DNA of 38,329 bases, taken from the NCBI RefSeq assembly GCF_000305495.1, contig NZ_AJTN02000176.1:1-38329 (forward strand). The letters run 5' to 3'. A model generated the notes under the pieces. It was not told the origin of the DNA, did not search any database, and saw only the letters and a list, made by a program, of their open reading frames with translations. The translations under genes were made by a program, and so were the position numbers. Of this stretch, positions 8,751 through 17,590 are shown piece after piece. Position 1 is the stretch's first letter. Each line of letters starts with the position of its first letter. The stretch is from Peribacillus psychrosaccharolyticus ATCC 23296 (lineage in GTDB: Bacteria > Bacillota > Bacilli > Bacillales > DSM-1321).

Positions 8751-9188
8751 TTATTTTTGTTTATTATTTTCAGCATTAACTTGTAGGAAAGCGTTCATGA
8801 AACGGAACATTTTTTGTGCTTGTGGGTCTTTGATCATTTTCATTAGACCAAAAAGGCCGATTGATTCTGTACTATTTTCTGCGCGTTCTTTTGCTTCCAG
8901 TGTAGTTGCTGCAACATTTTTCAATGAACCTACTACAGGTCCTGCAATTTCAGTAATAGCTCCTACAGTATCGCTTTTAAGAACTTCATCAGTAGATATT
9001 GCTTGAACAAAGTCATAAGACTTCGTCATAACAGTTACCAATTCCGTTAATTTTGGAAGTTGTTCAACTAGAGCCGTCAAAGACTCCTGAACTTCTGGAT
9101 TAAGAAGTTGATCTAAAATATCCAGTTTTTCTTGTGTTGAAGCCAATGCTGCTGCTTGTTCATTTGTTTGAGCGATTGATTCTGACAT
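8751..9188 (-). CDS. yjlC: DUF1641 protein YjlC
   Basis: A 145-aa, mostly helical acidic protein of the DUF1641 family, with no membrane segment or catalytic motif I can see. It is the first gene of the operon with ndh, as in B. subtilis, where the function of YjlC remains unclear; a link to the NADH dehydrogenase is inferred from this conserved pairing. The ATG at 9188 is 8 nt downstream of AAAGGAG. The upstream gap of nearly 600 bp allows a long leader. Confidence 0.85.
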   Translation of the reverse strand: MSESIAQTNEQAAALASTQEKLDILDQLLNPEVQESLTALVEQLPKLTELVTVMTKSYDFVQAISTDEVLKSDTVGAITEIAGPVVGSLKNVAATTLEAKERAENSTESIGLFGLMKMIKDPQAQKMFRFMNAFLQVNAENNKQK

Positions 9189-9783
9189 ATCCCATTCTCC
9201 TTTGCAATAAGCATAATGCTTTAATTCGGGAATTAGTGTGTTCCCTATTTCACATAATAACTCTCAAAGCCGCAAGAGCTTAAAAAAAGAGCATTATTAT
9301 GACTCCACAGCCTAAAATGTATTACTACATATTTGGGATTCAAACATATCCCCAAACCTAAATTTAGTTAATAGATAGAAAGTTTCTGTTAGGAGCCCGA
9401 ACATGCCCTCGCTTTGGTACATTGGACATATTTTTAAATGACGGGTTCTGTAACTAGCAGCTTCCCCGAAAAATAAGCTTGGTTTAAATAATACATATTA
9501 TACTATTAAATATATCACAAAATTGTCATAAGTAGCGCGTCGATTTTTAAAATGGCGTTTTTTCACGGAGTATTTTTTCCTATTTCAACCATATTAAACT
9601 ATTCATACACTGCTTTTATATATCGTGAAATCCTTCACAAACATTCATTTATCAACTGTTTTACTTTTATGTCTCCCAAAAAAAGTTTGTTGTCTCCAAC
9701 TGATCAATTCCCTGAAAAAATATTTTTTTACTGCAAAAAAATAAAAAAAAGTGAGCGCTGAATCCTTGCGCTCACTTCAATAA
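9189..9783. other. 595-bp intergenic region; possible yjlC-ndh leader
   Basis: No convincing gene. On the minus strand a TATAAT (9497-9502) with a poorly matching -35 is the best promoter candidate, which would give a leader of about 300 nt before yjlC. Within that leader, 9390-9470 is less AT-rich than its surroundings and contains several CCC/GGG blocks that could pair, but I recognise no known riboswitch. The terminator of the namZ operon is at 9748-9776. A 69-codon open frame at 9552-9761 has no convincing ribosome binding site. Confidence 0.4.
9748..9776 (-). terminator. Rho-independent terminator of the amiE-nagZ-namZ operon
   Basis: On the minus strand GTGAGCGC (pairing segments at 9768-9775 and 9751-9758) forms an 8-bp stem followed by T8. 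It closes the operon right after namZ. Confidence 0.9.
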
Positions 9784-11037
9784 CTATTTATACAGAAGAT
9801 ATTTTTTTCGAACATCCATAAAGTCTTTTAATCCATTCTTCCATTCTGCTTTCATTTGCGATACTGTTTTTCCTTGTTCAATGCCTTGCCTGATCGAACC
9901 ATTTCCAACCAGATTATCAAAAAATGATATTCCGTTTGAACCAGGAGTTCTAAAGGCAAAGTCATTTGGATACATATCATGGACGGTTTTCACAATATGG
10001 AGACCTGTTTCAAATGGTTTGTACTCATTACGATTCGTTACGTGAATTTGAATTCCATGAGAAAGAACATTTACGTGCTTAGAGAAGCTTGGTGTAAAAG
10101 AAGCTGATCTAAACAGAACACCTGGAAGATCAAGCTTATTCAAGTTCTCCGCTAGTTCATCTCCATTAATAAATGGAGCGCCGATTAATTCAAAAGGCTT
10201 CGCTGTTCCTCTGCCTTCCGATAAATTTGTTCCTTCGATTAATGCTGCACCTGGGTAAACAGATGCCGTTTCAAGTGTCGGCATGTTTGGAGATGGCAAG
10301 ACCCATTCTAGCGGTGTTTCATCATAATGCTGATATCGTTTCCAGCCTTCCATTTTTACCACTGTTAAATCAGCTCCGATGTTAAACTCTCTATTAAAGA
10401 GTAAAGCAAGCTCCCCTACTGTCATCCCGTGGCGTACGGGAATAGGAAATTCTCCAACAAATGAAGAATATTTATCTTCCAGTACGGGGCCTTCTACTTC
10501 CTGGCCGCCAAGCGGATTAGGCCGGTCAAGCACAATAATTTCTTTATTATTCTCTTTGGCTGCTTCCATAGCTAATGCCATTGTATAAATATACGTGTAG
10601 AATCGACTTCCTACATCTTGAATATCAAATACGAGTACATCCACGTTTTCCAGCATTTCTGGTGTCGGCTTTTTCGTTATTCCATAGAGACTATAAACTG
10701 GAAGCCCCGTTTTAGGATCTGTATAAAAGTCAACGTATTGTCCAGCCTGTGCACTTCCTCTTACCCCATGTTCAGGTCCGTATAGGGCTGTTACATTGAT
10801 TTCCTTATGACTCGACATCAGATCCACAATACTTGTTAACTCCTGGTTTACACCAGTTGGATTTGTAATAATCCCCACACGTTTGTTTTTCAACGTTTTT
10901 ATTTTATCCTGTAAAAGGACATCAACCCCTAAACGGAACTTGGGCTGTTTATCGTGTTTACTCTTATCGGCGGTTGCCGATGAATAGACAGTCATGATGA
11001 GCAGTAATGTCATCATACCAGCTAGCCATTTTTTCAT
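9784..11037 (-). CDS. namZ: Exo-beta-N-acetylmuramidase NamZ (DUF1343, YbbC-like)
   Basis: A secreted glycosidase reported in B. subtilis to remove MurNAc from the non-reducing ends of peptidoglycan fragments. It is 417 aa from the ATG at 11037. An in-frame ATG 15 nt upstream lies inside the ribosome binding site (GGAGGGG), so I prefer 11037. There is an N-terminal signal peptide (residues 1 to about 22, SSATA before DKSK). DUF1343 signatures: GIITNPTGV (55-63) and LYGPEHGVRG (85-94), then TNLSEGRGT in the second half. It is the last gene of the muropeptide operon, 17 bp after nagZ, and acts together with NagZ and AmiE on cell-wall turnover products outside the cell. Confidence 0.92.
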   Translation of the reverse strand: MKKWLAGMMTLLLIMTVYSSATADKSKHDKQPKFRLGVDVLLQDKIKTLKNKRVGIITNPTGVNQELTSIVDLMSSHKEINVTALYGPEHGVRGSAQAGQYVDFYTDPKTGLPVYSLYGITKKPTPEMLENVDVLVFDIQDVGSRFYTYIYTMALAMEAAKENNKEIIVLDRPNPLGGQEVEGPVLEDKYSSFVGEFPIPVRHGMTVGELALLFNREFNIGADLTVVKMEGWKRYQHYDETPLEWVLPSPNMPTLETASVYPGAALIEGTNLSEGRGTAKPFELIGAPFINGDELAENLNKLDLPGVLFRSASFTPSFSKHVNVLSHGIQIHVTNRNEYKPFETGLHIVKTVHDMYPNDFAFRTPGSNGISFFDNLVGNGSIRQGIEQGKTVSQMKAEWKNGLKDFMDVRKKYLLYK

Positions 11038-11054
11038 CTTTTTCCCCTCCATCT

Positions 11055-13139
11055 CTAATAGTTTAAACCATGTCCAAACCCATAGAGAACATCACCAACA
11101 CTGTTATAGATAGTAATTGGTAGTTTTCCTGTTGGGTTGTTTTGGCCAAAAATAGTTGCAGCTGATGCTTCAAAACTAGCACTTCTAAAGCCGTATTGTA
11201 CTAAGTAAGCGTCAACATTTGGATAAGCCATAACATCGTATGGATTTCTGATTCCAATACCGATCACAGGAATGGTGCTTGATGTAAGCTGATTAGCAAG
11301 CTTCATCTGGTCACTATTTGGCGACCGGCCGCTGACAGTTGAGGTCATTGTTCCTAAAATAATCGTTTTCGCATCTTGAATCCCAGCTAATTGTTCTTCA
11401 GAAAGTGGTTTTGTAGTGGAGATGACTTGAACATTTTCATGATATTTCTTTATCTCTGTTTCTAGCTCAGTAAGATACGTACTGCCAATTACAACGACCT
11501 TTTCTTTCTGAGTTGCTTTTAAAGGCAGTACATCTTCATTTTTCACTAACGTAATGGATTTTGCTGCTGCTTCTTTTTCTATTTGTTTATGTGTTGCCGA
11601 GCCTACAACTGATTGGGCATTTTTCACTTTTTCAGTAATACTCTTTTCTTCTTCAGCTTTAATAATTCCGCGGTTTACCTTAAGTGTTAAAATTCTTTTT
11701 ACCGACTGGTTAATGCGCTTTTCTGAGATTTCACCAGTTTTCACTGCACTGTAGAGTCCCTCTGCAGCATCTTTTAATCCGACAGGCATTAACACAATGT
11801 CCGTTCCTGCTTTTACCGTACGAATCGCTGCATCTACTGGCCCGAAATGGCTGCTGATTGCTTGCATATTCATGGCATCTGTAATAATGACTCCTTGATA
11901 ACCCATTTCTTCTCTCATTAAGCCGGTTAACACTTTTTCTGAAAGAGTCGCAGGAATTGAAATTTCTGTTCCATCTTGTTTAGAAATCGCTTTGGTATTA
12001 TCAATTTTCGGGAACGTGACATGAGCAGTCATGATTGCATCAATGCCTGCATCCATAGCCTGCTGAAATGGATATAATTCAACTTTCTTAAGGCGTTCAA
12101 GATCATGTGGTACCTCAGGCAGTCCTAAGTGAGAATCTACTGCCGTATCTCCATGACCGGGGAAATGCTTAGCTGTGGCTGCGATACCCGTATCTTGAAG
12201 CCCTTTAATATAGGCTTTTCCCATATTGGCAACAAGCGCAGGATCTTCTCCAAATGAGCGTACCCCAATAACAGGATTGTCGGGATTATTGTTCACATCT
12301 AATGACGGTGCTAAATTCATATTAATACCCAGCGCATGTAATTCTTCACCTATTGCTGAAGACACCTTTCTTGTCAGTTCTTCAGACCTTGCAGCTCCAA
12401 GCGCCATATTGCCAGGCATATCGGTTCCTGATTGAAGTCGAGTAACAATGCCCCCTTCTTGATCAATCGTCATTAACAGCCCATACTTTTCAGAGGCTTC
12501 TTGATAATCATGGACAAGCTTAGTAGTCTGCTCAGTTGTCTCGACATTTTCTCTGAATAAAATAACTCCTCCAAGATGATAATCCTTAACAAGCTGTTTA
12601 ATTTCAGGAAGCATTTGAGTCACATTCTGTCCGTTCCAAGTTCGGAAGTCAGGCATAAGCATCTGTCCGATTTTTTCTTTCACTGTCATTTTTTCTACAG
12701 CGTTTTCAATAATATTGTATTTCCCCTTTTTATCCTTTGTTTGCGTGATAACGGCTCCTTTTTTTGAATTTCTGATTGTAATTTTGTCGGTTAAGAAGCC
12801 ATTCTTAACCGTAATAATGGTTGTACCACTGCGCCCAGACAGAGTCACTTTTCCTGACTTCGATACAGAAGCGACACGCTGGTTAGATGATCTCCAATCT
12901 AATTTTTTGACTGCTTTCTCAAAATGCCCATCCTTATAGATACGGAGTGCATGGAGTTCAATTTTGTTATCCTTAAATTCCCCCTTTATCTGGGGAACAT
13001 TTAAATCAATGATGAGTTTCGTTGAGCTATGTTTGGCAGGAGCGGCTTCAACATTGTTTCCTAAAACCCCTAAAACCTGCGTGACAACCAGTCCGAGTAC
13101 TGCCATAGAAATAAGAAAGACCTTCATATACTTTTTCAT
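11055..13139 (-). CDS. nagZ: Beta-N-acetylglucosaminidase NagZ (GH3) with N-terminal Ig-like domain
   Basis: A secreted GH3 enzyme that removes terminal GlcNAc from muropeptides. It is 694 aa. A signal peptide (to about residue 33, ending VEAA) is followed by a domain at about 40-123 that resembles a bacterial Ig-like (BIG_2) fold, with DWRSSNQRVASVSKSGKVT and a TIITV strand. The catalytic domain begins near 145: KHFPGHGDT (324-332), the Asp335/His337 acid-base dyad and the nucleophile Asp421 (VIITDAM). The 86-residue spacing between dyad and nucleophile equals that of B. subtilis NagZ (Asp232/His234, Asp318), so about 100 residues have been added at the N-terminus. A C-terminal domain follows from about 520. 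The ATG at 13139 follows GAGGAGG. Confidence 0.93.
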   Translation of the reverse strand: MKKYMKVFLISMAVLGLVVTQVLGVLGNNVEAAPAKHSSTKLIIDLNVPQIKGEFKDNKIELHALRIYKDGHFEKAVKKLDWRSSNQRVASVSKSGKVTLSGRSGTTIITVKNGFLTDKITIRNSKKGAVITQTKDKKGKYNIIENAVEKMTVKEKIGQMLMPDFRTWNGQNVTQMLPEIKQLVKDYHLGGVILFRENVETTEQTTKLVHDYQEASEKYGLLMTIDQEGGIVTRLQSGTDMPGNMALGAARSEELTRKVSSAIGEELHALGINMNLAPSLDVNNNPDNPVIGVRSFGEDPALVANMGKAYIKGLQDTGIAATAKHFPGHGDTAVDSHLGLPEVPHDLERLKKVELYPFQQAMDAGIDAIMTAHVTFPKIDNTKAISKQDGTEISIPATLSEKVLTGLMREEMGYQGVIITDAMNMQAISSHFGPVDAAIRTVKAGTDIVLMPVGLKDAAEGLYSAVKTGEISEKRINQSVKRILTLKVNRGIIKAEEEKSITEKVKNAQSVVGSATHKQIEKEAAAKSITLVKNEDVLPLKATQKEKVVVIGSTYLTELETEIKKYHENVQVISTTKPLSEEQLAGIQDAKTIILGTMTSTVSGRSPNSDQMKLANQLTSSTIPVIGIGIRNPYDVMAYPNVDAYLVQYGFRSASFEASAATIFGQNNPTGKLPITIYNSVGDVLYGFGHGLNY

Positions 13140-13157
13140 ATTTTTCCTCCTCTTGAT

Positions 13158-14852
13158 TTAGTAGTTTCTAAGCTTCCAATCCGAGGCTTCGAAGGATAGA
13201 GCAGTTTTCTTGTTCTTAGACTGAATTTTTGCGTCTTTGATATACCAGCCTCGTCCATTTACCGAGGCATCTGTATGATACGTAAAACGTATTTTGACAG
13301 CTTCTTTCGGAATCTCCACTCGTTGGTTTTCCCAGCCTTTACTGGTTCCTTCAAACTTTGCGAGTTCTATCCATTCCTCATTCATCATCACCTCAACCAC
13401 TCCATAATCAGCATTTTGCTCAAGACTATGCCATTGAGTGAAGGTTAAGTCGGTTTTGGTTTTCAAATCGAGCTTTGCTTCTAACTTTCTTGAAAGCATG
13501 TCTCCATAACCCGAGAACCAAGCTGACTCTTTCCCTGGAATCGAAACCGGAATAGCATCCGCAGTCTGACGAGCAAACATCCTTCTAATCCCATTCGTCG
13601 ATATGGAGGTTCTAGTAGGGTGAACACGGTTGGTTAAAAGAATGGCAATCGTTTTATGCTTTGGACTTATAACAATTGAGGTTCCCGTATAGCCAGTATG
13701 ACCAAAAGAAGTACTGTCAGATAATGCATCCATGTACCAGCCTTGCCCTAATTCCCAGCCAAGCCCGTGGTCATTTCCAGGAAAATCCTGATTTTGATTC
13801 TCGAGAAGAAGCTTCACTGTACTCGCCTTTAGAATTCTCTTCCCGCCATAGCTCCCATTATTCAGGAAAGCTTGAGCTAATTTAGCAAGGTCTTGTGCTG
13901 TTGTAAATACACCTGCATGGCCTGCTACTCCATCTAGGGACCAAGCATTTTCATCATGAACCTCTCCCCAGACTAGCCCTCTATTCGGTACAGTTTGAAC
14001 TTCTGTAGCTGCGATGCGCATTTTTATTGAGTCAGGCGGATTATACATCGTATCCCGCATTTTTAATGGTTTCGTTATATTTTTTTCAACGAACTCATCT
14101 TGTCGAATTCCAGAAACACGTTCTATGATCGCCCCGAGTGTAATCATATTTAAATCACTGTATGTATATGTCGAACCAGGCGGCATAGCAAGAGGCTGTT
14201 TAAAGACTATTTTAAGCCTATCTTCTCTAGCACTCCCCTGACTGTATAAAGGAACCCAAGCAACGAAGCCAGACGTGTGTGTAAGCAGCTGCCTAACAGT
14301 CACTTGTTCCTTTCCGTTCTGAGCAAATTCTGGTATATACTTCATGACAGGATCATCAAGACTTACCAACCCTTTTTCGTAAAGAACCATAATGGCTGTA
14401 GACGTGAAAATTTTACTAATGGAGGCTGCATCAAATATCGTATTTTCTTGCATTGGGATTGGCTTATCCATCTCCGTATAGAATTCATCAGCATATTTAG
14501 CTGAATACCCATACGCTTCATTTTTAACAATCTTTCCTCCTCTTGCTACAAATGCAACGGCACCCGGCATAACCTTTTCAGAAATTGCTTGGTTAATCAG
14601 GCTATCCATTTCTTGCAATGGGGCATCAATCATTCCTGCTTCACGTGGTGAACTCGGATGGAGAATACTTAATGATGGAATCACCGGAGAATCCCAAGTG
14701 AAAATTGGATGAATTTGATGATCAGCAGTGAATTTCTTTTCTGCTTTTTCAATAGAAGGCACCCTCCTTGGCTGCTCATCATAGGCTGCTGCAACTGTGC
14801 TTGTCCAAAATACGGAGCATACGGAAGAAATCATAAGCAGTTTCTTTTTCAT
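13158..14852 (-). CDS. amiE: Secreted beta-lactamase-fold amidase AmiE (YbbE-like) with C-terminal beta-domain
   Basis: A serine hydrolase of the class C beta-lactamase / penicillin-binding fold. By homology and position it is the N-acetylmuramoyl-L-alanine amidase that strips peptides from muropeptides before NagZ and NamZ act. Signal peptide 1 to about 22 (TVAA). Active-site motifs: SISK (Ser144, Lys147), YSD (231-233) and HTG (385-387). It is 564 aa, about 120 longer than the 441 aa I recall for B. subtilis YbbE; the excess is a C-terminal segment (about 445-564) rich in predicted beta strands, with GRGWYIKDAKI near 533-543, reminiscent of carbohydrate-binding or MAM-like modules. It is the first gene of the operon; the ATG at 14852 follows AAAGGAGG. 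A plain esterase or D-aminopeptidase role cannot be excluded. Confidence 0.85.
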   Translation of the reverse strand: MKKKLLMISSVCSVFWTSTVAAAYDEQPRRVPSIEKAEKKFTADHQIHPIFTWDSPVIPSLSILHPSSPREAGMIDAPLQEMDSLINQAISEKVMPGAVAFVARGGKIVKNEAYGYSAKYADEFYTEMDKPIPMQENTIFDAASISKIFTSTAIMVLYEKGLVSLDDPVMKYIPEFAQNGKEQVTVRQLLTHTSGFVAWVPLYSQGSAREDRLKIVFKQPLAMPPGSTYTYSDLNMITLGAIIERVSGIRQDEFVEKNITKPLKMRDTMYNPPDSIKMRIAATEVQTVPNRGLVWGEVHDENAWSLDGVAGHAGVFTTAQDLAKLAQAFLNNGSYGGKRILKASTVKLLLENQNQDFPGNDHGLGWELGQGWYMDALSDSTSFGHTGYTGTSIVISPKHKTIAILLTNRVHPTRTSISTNGIRRMFARQTADAIPVSIPGKESAWFSGYGDMLSRKLEAKLDLKTKTDLTFTQWHSLEQNADYGVVEVMMNEEWIELAKFEGTSKGWENQRVEIPKEAVKIRFTYHTDASVNGRGWYIKDAKIQSKNKKTALSFEASDWKLRNY

Positions 14853-15205
14853 AGATCCTCCTTTAACCTTATTGTTTACAAATTTACCCCAATCTAATAA
14901 AAAATGGATAATAACTACTTTTAGACTATCTTACTGTTGATAAATTCGTCTATAAAGCTTAAGTACTATCACGTCAGTATTTTGGATCGTTTGAATGTCA
15001 AAAGAAGGATGTCTTTCGATTCATTTTTTGAATAGTCAGTATATTTAAATTAATTAGGTTCATTTTCACAAAAATACTCATCAATCTATCTATCTAAAAT
15101 CTCCCTAAAAATTTCTTTTTTTACTATACCTATTACGCTTTCTCCCTTCCTCTTTCTCTGTTACAATCAATATCTGCCTATCCTCATTAGAAAAGGAGGA
15201 ATACT
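14853..15205. other. 353-bp divergent intergenic region amiE / metN-like
   Basis: AT-rich with a pyrimidine-rich half (15090-15180). TACAAT at 15162-15167 is a candidate -10 for the ABC operon but lacks a good -35. I looked for S-box or T-box landmarks expected for a methionine transporter and found none. No gene is seen. Confidence 0.5.
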
Positions 15206-15964
15206 TTGATAGTCTTAGATGGAATCAGCAAGAGTTATAGGTTAAAAAATGGTCCATATGAAGCTGTACATTCTGTTTCTCTTCAGGTTTTTCAAGGTGA
15301 AATTCACGGAATTATTGGAACAAGCGGCGCCGGGAAGTCTACATTGCTCCGCATGATTAATTTGCTTGAGTCACCCTCCACGGGACATGTCCGAGTTAAT
15401 GACTTAGAGTTAACTCAATTAACTACTAAAAACCTCCGCAATGCACGAAGATCGATTGGGATGGTTTTTCAAGCGTTTAATCTAGTGCATAACCGTAGTG
15501 TAAAAGGAAATGTCCTGATTCCCTTAGAGCTTGCAGGTTTTTCTAAACAAGCACGACTGGAGCGGGCAGCAGAGTGTTTACGAATTGTAGGGCTTGAACG
15601 GCAGGCAGAGCAATATCCGTCCAGCTTGAGTGGTGGACAAAAGCAGCGTGTAGCCATCGCTAGAGCACTTGCGACCAATCCCACTGTGCTGTTATGTGAT
15701 GAACCAACATCTTCACTTGATCCACAGACTACTGAAGAGATTTTAAAGGTATTAAAGGAAATTAACAGGAATTTTGGTGTTACGATTGTTATCGTTACCC
15801 ACGAAATGGACGTCATTAAAAGCATTTGCAACAAAGTTTCTATTATGGAAGCAGGCGAAATAATCGAAACAATTTCGTTCGAACCCAAAGGATTTGCTGC
15901 CTTAAAGAATGATTACCAATCACTGCGTAGGCAACTTTTAAGCGAGGTAGATGGAGATGTTTGA
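15206..15964 (+). CDS. MetN-like ABC transporter ATPase lacking the C-terminal NIL domain
   Basis: An ABC ATPase of 252 aa in the MetN (methionine/D-methionine uptake) group. Walker A GTSGAGKST (38-46), signature LSGGQ (141-145) and Walker B VLLCDE (161-166) are intact. Typical MetN has about 340 aa, with a C-terminal ACT-like NIL domain through which methionine inhibits transport; here the protein stops after the ATPase domain. The start is a TTG 5 nt after AAAGGAGGA; no ATG is available. It overlaps the permease gene by 8 nt. Together with the next two genes it forms a complete importer. The substrate is uncertain (see findings), so I give no symbol. Confidence 0.85.
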   Translation: MIVLDGISKSYRLKNGPYEAVHSVSLQVFQGEIHGIIGTSGAGKSTLLRMINLLESPSTGHVRVNDLELTQLTTKNLRNARRSIGMVFQAFNLVHNRSVKGNVLIPLELAGFSKQARLERAAECLRIVGLERQAEQYPSSLSGGQKQRVAIARALATNPTVLLCDEPTSSLDPQTTEEILKVLKEINRNFGVTIVIVTHEMDVIKSICNKVSIMEAGEIIETISFEPKGFAALKNDYQSLRRQLLSEVDGDV

Positions 15965-16619
15965 CCATATTATGCAATACCAGTCTGAAATTTGGCAGGC
16001 AATCGGTGAAACCTTTCTTATGGTAGGAATCTCTATTTCAGCGGCAGTCTTGGTCGGTCTTCCACTCGGAACCTTGTTATTTTTATGCAGGAGAGACCAG
16101 CTGCTTGAAAATCGAATAGTGTTTTCCATACTTAATGTATTCGTTAACGTTGTCCGCTCATTTCCATTCTTATTACTGGTTGTATTTTTAATTCCGCTTA
16201 CCCGTTTCATCGTTGGAACAGCCATTGGGACCTTAGCTGCTTCTGTCCCTCTCGCCATTATGGCTGTCGCCTATTATTCACGACTAGTTGAACAATCTCT
16301 ACTTGAAGTGCCAAGAGGAATTATCGAAGCTGGAACGGCTATGGGGGCTTCTACCTTGGAAATTATTTATAAATTTCTTTATGTAGATGCACGTTCAGGT
16401 TTACTTCTCGGATTAACAACCTCTACAATCAGCTTTATTTCCTATTCTACTGTAGTAGGAATTGTCGGAGGCGGGGGGATCGGTGATTTCGCCATTCGCT
16501 ATGGCTATCAGCGATTTGAAATCGATCTCATGGTATTCACCATTATCATCATGCTCATCTTTGTTCAAACGATTCAATTTGTTGGAAGTACAACAGCAAG
16601 ACTCATTGATAAACGCTAG
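15957..16619 (+). CDS. MetI-like ABC transporter permease
   Basis: An inner-membrane permease of 220 aa with about five hydrophobic helices (clear segments near residues 20-40, 55-80, 85-105, 145-170 and 185-205) and the family loop EAGTAMGAS that docks with the ATPase. I prefer the ATG at 15957 over the one at 15951 because GAGG at 15944-15947 is 9 nt from 15957 but only 3 nt from 15951. It overlaps the ATPase gene by 8 nt, implying coupled translation. Confidence 0.85.
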   Translation: MFDHIMQYQSEIWQAIGETFLMVGISISAAVLVGLPLGTLLFLCRRDQLLENRIVFSILNVFVNVVRSFPFLLLVVFLIPLTRFIVGTAIGTLAASVPLAIMAVAYYSRLVEQSLLEVPRGIIEAGTAMGASTLEIIYKFLYVDARSGLLLGLTTSTISFISYSTVVGIVGGGGIGDFAIRYGYQRFEIDLMVFTIIIMLIFVQTIQFVGSTTARLIDKR

Positions 16620-16644
16620 GAATATAAACGGAGGTACACGATTA

Positions 16645-17466
16645 ATGAAAAAAATAACCGCTATTCTTCTATCTCTAACTCTTATTCTAATTATTGCAGG
16701 CTGTGGTCAAGATGAAAAACAACCAGCATCTCAAACAGAAAAAAAAGATGTTACCCTTAAGGTGGCTACACTCATACCACCAATGACTGATATATTAGAC
16801 ATTGTTAAACCCTTACTTAAAGAAGACGGCATCAATCTGGATATTGTTGTTTTAGGAGATAACGTTCAACCAAATACTGCACTTGCTAATAACGAAGTCG
16901 ATGCAAACTTCTTTCAGCATGTCCCTTATATGAAACAGTATAATGAAAGTAATGATACTGAATTAACTCTCGTTCAACCTATCTATCACGCTATCTATGG
17001 AGCTTACTCAAAGCGCTATAAAGATATTGCTGATTTGCCGGATGGAGCCACTATTGCCATTGCTAATGATGCCTCTAACATTGGCCGTTCACTTGTAATG
17101 ATTGAAAAAGCCGGTTTAATTAAACTAAAAGATGGAGCAGGTATCGAAGCCACACAAGCGGATATCGTTGAAAACAAACATAACTATCAGTTTAAGGAAG
17201 TCGATTTATTAATGCTGGCCCGTACACTTGATGATGTCGATTTAGTTGCCATGACACCAGCCTATGCAAAACCAGTTGGATTAACCCCTAAGAAAGATGC
17301 ATTAATTACAGAATCCGTAGATTCGGAATTCGCCATTTCACTCGTGGCGCGTAGTAACAATGCTGACTCTGAAGAAATTAAAAAGTTGGCAGAACGAATG
17401 ACTGGCCCTGAAGTGAAGAAATTCCTTGAAGAAGAGTATGATGAGATTGCTCTGCCCGCTTTTTAA
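16645..17466 (+). CDS. MetQ-like substrate-binding lipoprotein
   Basis: A NlpA/MetQ-family lipoprotein of 273 aa. Lipobox IAGC with acylated Cys20; mature domain from about residue 35. Family landmarks: VQPNTALANNEVDANFFQH (74-92) and NDASNIGRSL (141-150). The segment that usually reads NGNYA in methionine-binding members (an Asn contacts the ligand) reads MTPAYA here (203-208), so a ligand other than methionine is possible. The longer open frame from 16462 overlaps the permease; the ATG at 16645 after GGAGGT is clearly the start. It is the last gene of the importer operon. Confidence 0.88.
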   Translation: MKKITAILLSLTLILIIAGCGQDEKQPASQTEKKDVTLKVATLIPPMTDILDIVKPLLKEDGINLDIVVLGDNVQPNTALANNEVDANFFQHVPYMKQYNESNDTELTLVQPIYHAIYGAYSKRYKDIADLPDGATIAIANDASNIGRSLVMIEKAGLIKLKDGAGIEATQADIVENKHNYQFKEVDLLMLARTLDDVDLVAMTPAYAKPVGLTPKKDALITESVDSEFAISLVARSNNADSEEIKKLAERMTGPEVKKFLEEEYDEIALPAF

Positions 17467-17473
17467 GTTTTAA

Positions 17474-17498
17474 AGCTATCGAGAATCTCTCGATAGCT
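17474..17498 (+). terminator. Hairpin after the MetQ-like gene
   Basis: A perfect 11-bp stem AGCTATCGAGA / TCTCGATAGCT with a 3-nt loop lies 7 nt after the stop. The T tract is poor (ATTAC), so it may be a weak terminator or an mRNA 3' stabiliser. Confidence 0.55.
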
Positions 17499-17590
17499 AT
17501 TACAAATAACAGTCTTTCTGTGCACTTCAAGCTGCTTTTGTGCAGAACTGACTTTTTTCTATGCATACGTATTTTTAGGCGTAGTCACAT

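Noticed and set aside
9236-9256. Possible Rex operator upstream of yjlC.
   Set aside because: TGTGAA and AACACA half-sites are present, but spacing and right arm do not fit TTGTGAA-N4-TTCACAA.
9552-9761. 69-codon open frame in the ndh-namZ gap.
   Set aside because: No convincing ribosome binding site, low-complexity AT-rich composition, and it runs into the operon terminator.
14853-15205. S-box or T-box leader for the MetNIQ-like operon.
   Set aside because: None of the conserved S-box segments (GGTGGAGGG, GATGAAACCC, GGTGCTAA) or a T-box sequence is present on the plus strand.
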